From contig NZ_JAJBZH010000002.1 of assembly GCF_020551945.1 (NCBI RefSeq), positions 1-64,000 on the forward strand: a DNA stretch of 64,000 nucleotides, given 5' to 3'. Every line of letters starts with the position of its first letter. Position 1 is the first letter of the stretch. Both the position numbers and the translations under genes were made by a program. The notes below the pieces were generated by a model. That model saw only the letters and a list, made by a program, of their open reading frames with translations, ran no database searches and was not told the origin of the DNA. Positions 60,367 through 64,000 of the stretch are shown here, in pieces. Source of the DNA: Cellulosimicrobium marinum. Lineage in GTDB: Bacteria > Actinomycetota > Actinomycetes > Actinomycetales > Cellulomonadaceae.

Positions 60367-61314
60367 TCACGGGACGGTGACGACGACCTTGCCCTGCGTC
60401 GCTCCCGCCGCGAGGCGCGCCAGCGCGGCCGGCGCCTCGTCGAGAGGGACGACGGCGTCGACCGCCGTGGGCACGGCGCCTCGCGTGACGAGCTCGAGCA
60501 CCTCGGCGAGGTCCGTCGCCGACTGCGGCACCACCAGCACGCCCACGTGCCGTCCGGTCGCCCGGCCCAGCAGCGCACCCACCGTCGGGATCCCGAGCAG
60601 CAGGTCCGTCCGCCCGCCGACCATCCGGTACGCCCCGCCCGACCGCACCGCACGGTGCACACGCCACGGGGCCCGGCGCGCCACGAGGTCGACGACGAGG
60701 TCGTACCGGTCCCGGTGCGTCGCCCAGTCCTCGTCCTCGTACGCGACGACATGCTCCGCGCCCAGCCGCCGCAGGTGCTCGGCCTTTCCCCGGCGGTCGA
60801 CGGCGGTCACCTCCGCCCCCAGGTGACGGGCCAGCGCCACCACGAACGCCCCGCCCGCACCGTTCACGAGCACCCGGTCGCCGGGCCGCACGCCGCGCGT
60901 CGCCCGCAGCGCGATGCAGCCCGCCTGGGGGACCGTCGACGCCTCGACGAACGACAGGCCGGCCGGCTTCGCGACCAGCGTGCCCGGACGCGTCGCGACG
61001 AGCCCGGCCAGACCGCCCCGGTAGCCCGGCAGCTCGCCCACCACCTCGTCGCCCACCGCGAACCGCGACACCGCGCCGCCCACCGCCACGACGACACCCG
61101 CGACGTCGGACCCCGGGACCGGGACCCGCGGACGCCGCAGCCCACCGAGCCGCGAGTACAGCGGCCGCCCGACCAGGTTCTCGCGGTCCGACCCGTTGAG
61201 CGACACCGCCCGGACCTCGACCAGCACCTCGTCCGCAGCGGGCGTCGGGTCGGGCAGGTCCGCGACCCGCAGCACGTCCGGCGGCCCGTAGCCGTCCTGC
61301 ACGACCGCGCGCAT
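60367..61314 (-). CDS. NADPH-dependent quinone/alcohol oxidoreductase (MDR family)
   Basis: A 315-aa medium-chain dehydrogenase/reductase of the zinc-free quinone-oxidoreductase kind. VSLNGSDRENLVGRPLYSRL, VPGSDVAGVVVAVG, GDRVLVNGAGGAF for NADPH binding, and GKVVVTVP at the end are typical. It likely reduces small enones or quinones. The ATG at 61312-61314 is chosen because the family begins MRAVVQDGYGPPDVL there. It lies on the same strand as the SDR-like gene, 90 nt downstream, and may be cotranscribed with it. Confidence 0.88.
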   Translation of the reverse strand: MRAVVQDGYGPPDVLRVADLPDPTPAADEVLVEVRAVSLNGSDRENLVGRPLYSRLGGLRRPRVPVPGSDVAGVVVAVGGAVSRFAVGDEVVGELPGYRGGLAGLVATRPGTLVAKPAGLSFVEASTVPQAGCIALRATRGVRPGDRVLVNGAGGAFVVALARHLGAEVTAVDRRGKAEHLRRLGAEHVVAYEDEDWATHRDRYDLVVDLVARRAPWRVHRAVRSGGAYRMVGGRTDLLLGIPTVGALLGRATGRHVGVLVVPQSATDLAEVLELVTRGAVPTAVDAVVPLDEAPAALARLAAGATQGKVVVTVP

Positions 61315-61394
61315 CACGCCCCCTCGCGTCCGCCGCCCGTCCGGTCGACGGGCGTCCAGCACGAGGCTAGCGCTGGCGGCACCTCTGGACGCAG

Positions 61395-61428
61395 AAAGTC
61401 CCGGCCAGGATCACCTGACCGGGACTTT
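61395..61428 (-). terminator. terminator after tRNA-Leu
   Basis: AAAGTCCCGG (61395-61404) and CCGGGACTTT (61419-61428) are perfect complements with a further inner CAGG/CCTG pair and a 4-nt loop. It lies 41 nt after the tRNA 3' end on the minus strand and ends in ACTTT, so it is a good intrinsic terminator. Confidence 0.8.
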
Positions 61429-61468
61429 CCGAGAGCCGTCCGGCTGACTCGCCGGACTCTCTCTCACG

Positions 61469-61552
61469 TGCGCGAGGGGGGAGTTGAACCCCCACGCCCT
61501 TTCGGGCACACGGACCTGAACCGTGCGCGTCTGCCTATTCCGCCACTCGCGC
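61469..61552 (-). tRNA. tRNA-Leu (anticodon CAG)
   Basis: An 84-nt type II tRNA read on the minus strand. The 7-bp acceptor stem GCGCGAG/CTCGCGC, an A discriminator, the anticodon loop TTCAGGT with CAG, a long variable arm (GTGCCCGAAAGGGCGT) and the T-arm GGGGGTTCAACTCCCCC are all visible. CCA is not encoded. In other actinobacteria a tRNA-Leu lies beside fhaA in the same way. Confidence 0.96.
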
Positions 61553-61871
61553 GTGCCGCAGAAGACTAGCACGGTCCCGCTCGCCCTCGAGCATGACGTC
61601 ACTGCCGCTATCCGCCCGAGAACGACAGCAACGTCGTGCTCGGCGGCACCCCGGCGCCCGACGTTCACACCCTCCACCAGGAAGCCCCACATCCGTCCCG
61701 GAATCTCGCGACGAATCGGGCCGACGGCGCAGACGCGGTCGATACGATCTAGGTAGTCTGCCTGGACGCGGGTCTCCGGCCTGCGCGGCAGTCGCGCCGC
61801 ACGCCGTGCGGGCGGGGGCACGAGTCGAGCACGAGCAGCACGCGGCGAGCACCGCAGCGGGAGGAGGTGGC
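61553..61871. other. promoter region between tRNA-Leu and fhaA
   Basis: This 319-nt gap holds the tRNA-Leu promoter on the left and that of fhaA on the right. TACGAT (61743-61748) is a possible -10 for fhaA but no good -35 is seen. A 12-nt inverted repeat (61588-61599 with 61631-61642, one mismatch that would be a G-U pair in RNA) lies near the tRNA side. I see no gene in it. Confidence 0.4.
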
Positions 61872-62579
61872 ATGGGAGTCTTGGACCGCTTCGAGAAGGG
61901 CGTCGAGCGCGTCGTCAACAACGCGTTCGCGAAGGTCGGGCGCAGCGAGGTCAAGCCCGTCGAGCTCGCGAGCGCCCTGCGTCGCGAGGTGGACGACCGC
62001 GCCGCCGTCGTGGACCGCACCCGGACCGTGGTGCCGAACGAGTTCACCATCGAGCTGTCGCCGGAGGACTTCGCGCAGGTCGAGGGCTGGGGTGCGGAGA
62101 CCTTGGCGGACGAGCTGGCGTCGAACGTCACGCAGTACGCCGCGTCGCAGCACTACGCGTTCGTCGGGCCGGTGAGCGTGAGCTTCGAGCAGGGCGACGG
62201 TCTCGACACGGGCCGGTTCCAGCTCCGCTCCGCGAGCGTGCGGGGCAACGTGGCGCCCGCGACGTCGGCGTCCCCGAGCGCCCGCCACCCCCTGGTCGAC
62301 ATCGACGGGCAGCGCTACCTCCTTACCGGGCCGGTCACGGTGATCGGCCGCGGGTCGGAGGCGGACATCGTCGTCGACGACCCGGGCGTGTCCCGGCGGC
62401 ACCTGGAGATCCGGGTGACCCCGGACGGGGTGATCGCGTCGGACCTGGGGTCGACGAACGGGCTGTTCGTGGAGGGCCACCAGGTCCCGGCGGCGACGCT
62501 GCTGGACGGGAACTCCCTGACGATCGGCCGCACCCGCATCATGTTCTGGACCGGCGCGTCCGACAACGAGGAGTGGTGA
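61872..62579 (+). CDS. fhaA: FhaA: DUF3662/FHA domain protein
   Basis: A 235-aa regulator of cell-wall synthesis and division. Residues 1-125 are the DUF3662 domain (MGVLDRFEKGVERVVNNAFA, then KPVELASALRREVDD and VPNEFTIELSPEDF). The C-terminal FHA domain (about 145-230; VIGRGSEADIVVDDPGVSRRHLEI and SDLGSTNGLFVEG) binds phosphothreonine. In mycobacteria the orthologue interacts with Ser/Thr kinases and with wall-synthesis proteins such as MviN. The linker between the domains is short compared with mycobacterial FhaA. The ATG at 61872 has GGGAGGAGGTGGC upstream. First gene of the fhaA-fhaB-pstP operon. Confidence 0.95.
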   Translation: MGVLDRFEKGVERVVNNAFAKVGRSEVKPVELASALRREVDDRAAVVDRTRTVVPNEFTIELSPEDFAQVEGWGAETLADELASNVTQYAASQHYAFVGPVSVSFEQGDGLDTGRFQLRSASVRGNVAPATSASPSARHPLVDIDGQRYLLTGPVTVIGRGSEADIVVDDPGVSRRHLEIRVTPDGVIASDLGSTNGLFVEGHQVPAATLLDGNSLTIGRTRIMFWTGASDNEEW

Positions 62580-62589
62580 TCCCGCCCCG

Positions 62590-63099
62590 ATGACCGATCT
62601 CACGTTCACCCTGCTGCGGCTGGGCTACCTCGTGCTGCTCTGGGTGTTCGTGCTCTCCGCCATCGGTGTGCTGCGGCGTGACCTCTACGGCACCAAGGTG
62701 ACGCCCCGCAAGGGCAAGCGGTCCGACGCCGGGGCGCGCGCGGGTGCGGCGGCGTCCGGTGCGGGGGCTGCCGCGGCCGCGGAGCCGGCCCGCCCGGCGG
62801 CACCGTCGGGCCCGACGCGCCTCGTCGTCACGGCGGGGCCGCTGCGCGGCACGACCGTCCCCCTGACGACGTCGTCGATCCTCATCGGCCGGGCGCCGAG
62901 CTGCACGCTCGTCCTCGACGACGACTACTCGTCGTCGCGCCACGCGCGGATCTTCCCCCAGCAGGGAGGCTGGTTCGTCGAGGACCTCGGCTCGACGAAC
63001 GGCACGTACGTGAACGACCAGCGCATCGGCCAGGTCGTGCCCCTCGGGCCGGGCACGCAGGTCCGCATCGGCCAGTCCGTCGTCGAGCTGCAGAGGTAG
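62590..63099 (+). CDS. fhaB: FhaB: membrane-anchored FHA domain protein
   Basis: A 169-aa protein with an N-terminal transmembrane helix (LLRLGYLVLLWVFVLSAIGV), an Ala-rich cytoplasmic linker and a C-terminal FHA domain (LIGRAPSCTLVLDDDYSSSR, then HARIFPQQGGWFVEDLGSTN). The orthologue in mycobacteria (FipA) is a substrate of PknA/PknB and helps cell division under stress. It begins 10 nt after the fhaA stop and ends 7 nt before the phosphatase gene, so all three are one transcript. Confidence 0.95.
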   Translation: MTDLTFTLLRLGYLVLLWVFVLSAIGVLRRDLYGTKVTPRKGKRSDAGARAGAAASGAGAAAAAEPARPAAPSGPTRLVVTAGPLRGTTVPLTTSSILIGRAPSCTLVLDDDYSSSRHARIFPQQGGWFVEDLGSTNGTYVNDQRIGQVVPLGPGTQVRIGQSVVELQR

Positions 63100-63106
63100 C
63101 CCCCTG

Positions 63107-64000
63107 GTGAACATCGCCCTGCGCTACGCCGCGCGCTCCGACGTCGGCCTGGTGCGCTCGAACAACCAGGACTCGGGCTACGCCGGCCCTCACCTGCTCG
63201 TCGTCGCGGACGGCATGGGCGGGCACGCGGGAGGCGACGTCGCGTCGTCGATCGCGATCGCCGCGCTCGCCCACCTCGACGGGGAGTCCCACGGGTCCGA
63301 CGACGCCCTGACCGAGCTGGAGCAGTCGATCGACCACGCCCGCCAGGACCTGGTGGAGCGCAGCGTGTCCGACCCGGAGCTCGTCGGGATGGGCACGACC
63401 GTCACCGCGATCCTGCGCGCGGGCAACAAGCTCGCCATGGCGCACCTCGGCGACTCGCGCGCGTACCTGCTGCGCGACGGCGAGCTCGCGCAGGTCACGA
63501 CGGACCACACGTTCGTGCAGCACCTCGTCGACACGGGCCGCATCTCGGCGGACGAGGCGGAGACGCACCCGCAGCGCAACGTCGTCATGCGGGTGCTCGG
63601 GGACTTCGACATCGACCTCACGCCCGACATGTCGGTGCGGGAGGCGAAGCCGGGCGACCGCTGGCTGCTGTGCTCGGACGGGCTGTCGGGGTTCGTCAGC
63701 GCGGAGACGCTCGCGCAGACGATGACGGACGTGCCCGACGTCGACGAGTGCGCCGACCGGCTGCTGCAGCTCGCGCTGCGGGCCGGGTCGACGGACAACG
63801 TCACGGTGGTCGTCGCGGACGTCGTCGACGTGGACGTGCTGCCCGACGGCGCGGCCCCGCCCACGGGCGCGCAGGTGGTGGGCTCGGCGGCGGTCGACCG
63901 CGACCTGCCCACGGCCGCCGCGGACGGCCCCGCCGCCCGGGCGGCCTCGCTCGTCGCGAGCGCGTCCTCGCCCCCGGAGACCGACGACGCCGAGGAGCCG
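63107..64000 (+). CDS. pstP: PP2C Ser/Thr protein phosphatase (PstP-like), truncated by the window
   Basis: The first 298 codons of a PPM/PP2C phosphatase, open to the last base of the window. SDVGLVRSNNQDS, VVADGMGGHAGGDVAS, GMGTTVTAIL, LGDSRAYLLRDGEL, LLCSDGLSGFV and the metal-binding Asp in STDNVTVVVADV give the complete catalytic domain. An Ala/Pro-rich linker begins near the window end; in orthologues a transmembrane helix and an extracellular tail follow. It reverses phosphorylation by PknA/PknB-type kinases, which normally follow downstream with rodA and pbpA. The GTG at 63107 is chosen as the family N-terminus starts there. Confidence 0.93.
   Translation, partial: MNIALRYAARSDVGLVRSNNQDSGYAGPHLLVVADGMGGHAGGDVASSIAIAALAHLDGESHGSDDALTELEQSIDHARQDLVERSVSDPELVGMGTTVTAILRAGNKLAMAHLGDSRAYLLRDGELAQVTTDHTFVQHLVDTGRISADEAETHPQRNVVMRVLGDFDIDLTPDMSVREAKPGDRWLLCSDGLSGFVSAETLAQTMTDVPDVDECADRLLQLALRAGSTDNVTVVVADVVDVDVLPDGAAPPTGAQVVGSAAVDRDLPTAAADGPAARAASLVASASSPPETDDAEEP

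Overview
The window is about 74% GC and densely coded. Start codons are often GTG, and neighbouring genes often overlap by 4 nt (GTGA/ATGA). Together with secreted polysaccharide hydrolases, an LPxTG surface protein, WXG100-type proteins and a fhaA-fhaB-pstP block next to tRNA-Leu, this points to an actinobacterium of the Micrococcales, most likely near Cellulomonadaceae/Promicromonosporaceae (Cellulosimicrobium-, Isoptericola- or Cellulomonas-like). The assignment is inference from gene content only.

Layout. 1-9.1 kb: 3' end of an unidentified gene, a VOC protein, a secreted GH87 alpha-1,3-glucanase, a P-loop kinase converging on a Nudix hydrolase, a mini LuxR protein, and a secreted phosphodiester glycosidase/metallophosphoesterase. 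9.2-14.2 kb: the glycine cleavage operon gcvP-gcvT-gcvH behind a tandem glycine riboswitch.

14.2-26.6 kb is the most unusual region, a compact gene cluster that looks biosynthetic and that I do not recognise. Ten minus-strand genes, almost all overlapping by 4-11 nt, encode an O-methyltransferase, E1 alpha and beta subunits of a TPP-dependent 2-oxoacid dehydrogenase, two PLP aminotransferases (fold I class I/II and class III), a small carrier protein, an RraA-like protein, a cytochrome P450, a SerRS-like amino acid:carrier-protein ligase and a free-standing NRPS condensation domain. A divergent pair at the left edge encodes an LLM flavin oxidoreductase and a DUF1116 protein. There is no NRPS adenylation domain, PPTase, thioesterase, transporter or regulator. 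My reading is that the ligase loads an amino acid on the carrier protein, the P450 modifies it there, and the condensation domain couples it to an acceptor supplied or modified by the other enzymes.

26.6-31.4 kb: a malate/lactate dehydrogenase with an ACT domain, a LysR regulator and four small membrane proteins. 31.5-40.1 kb: one giant sortase-anchored protein (2869 aa) with two GEVED domains and twelve DUF11-like repeats. 40.3-47.4 kb: EEP-family phosphatase, aminotransferase, DUF1992 protein, GH18 chitinase, alpha/beta hydrolase, low-molecular-weight tyrosine phosphatase and an NmrA-like reductase. 47.4-47.7 kb: a 12-codon ORF behind a perfect 16S-complementary Shine-Dalgarno, followed by a predicted three-way-junction RNA. 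47.7-51.9 kb: methyltransferase, a three-gene WXG100 operon and idi. 51.9-58.8 kb: a long imperfect palindrome, a secreted PQQ sugar dehydrogenase fused to PKD and two near-identical sugar isomerase TIM barrels, and a PadR/membrane-protein pair. 58.9-64 kb: a papain-like amidase-fold protein, two oxidoreductases, tRNA-Leu(CAG), and fhaA-fhaB-pstP, with pstP running off the end. In other actinobacteria this last block lies near oriC, so the window's right end may be close to the replication origin.
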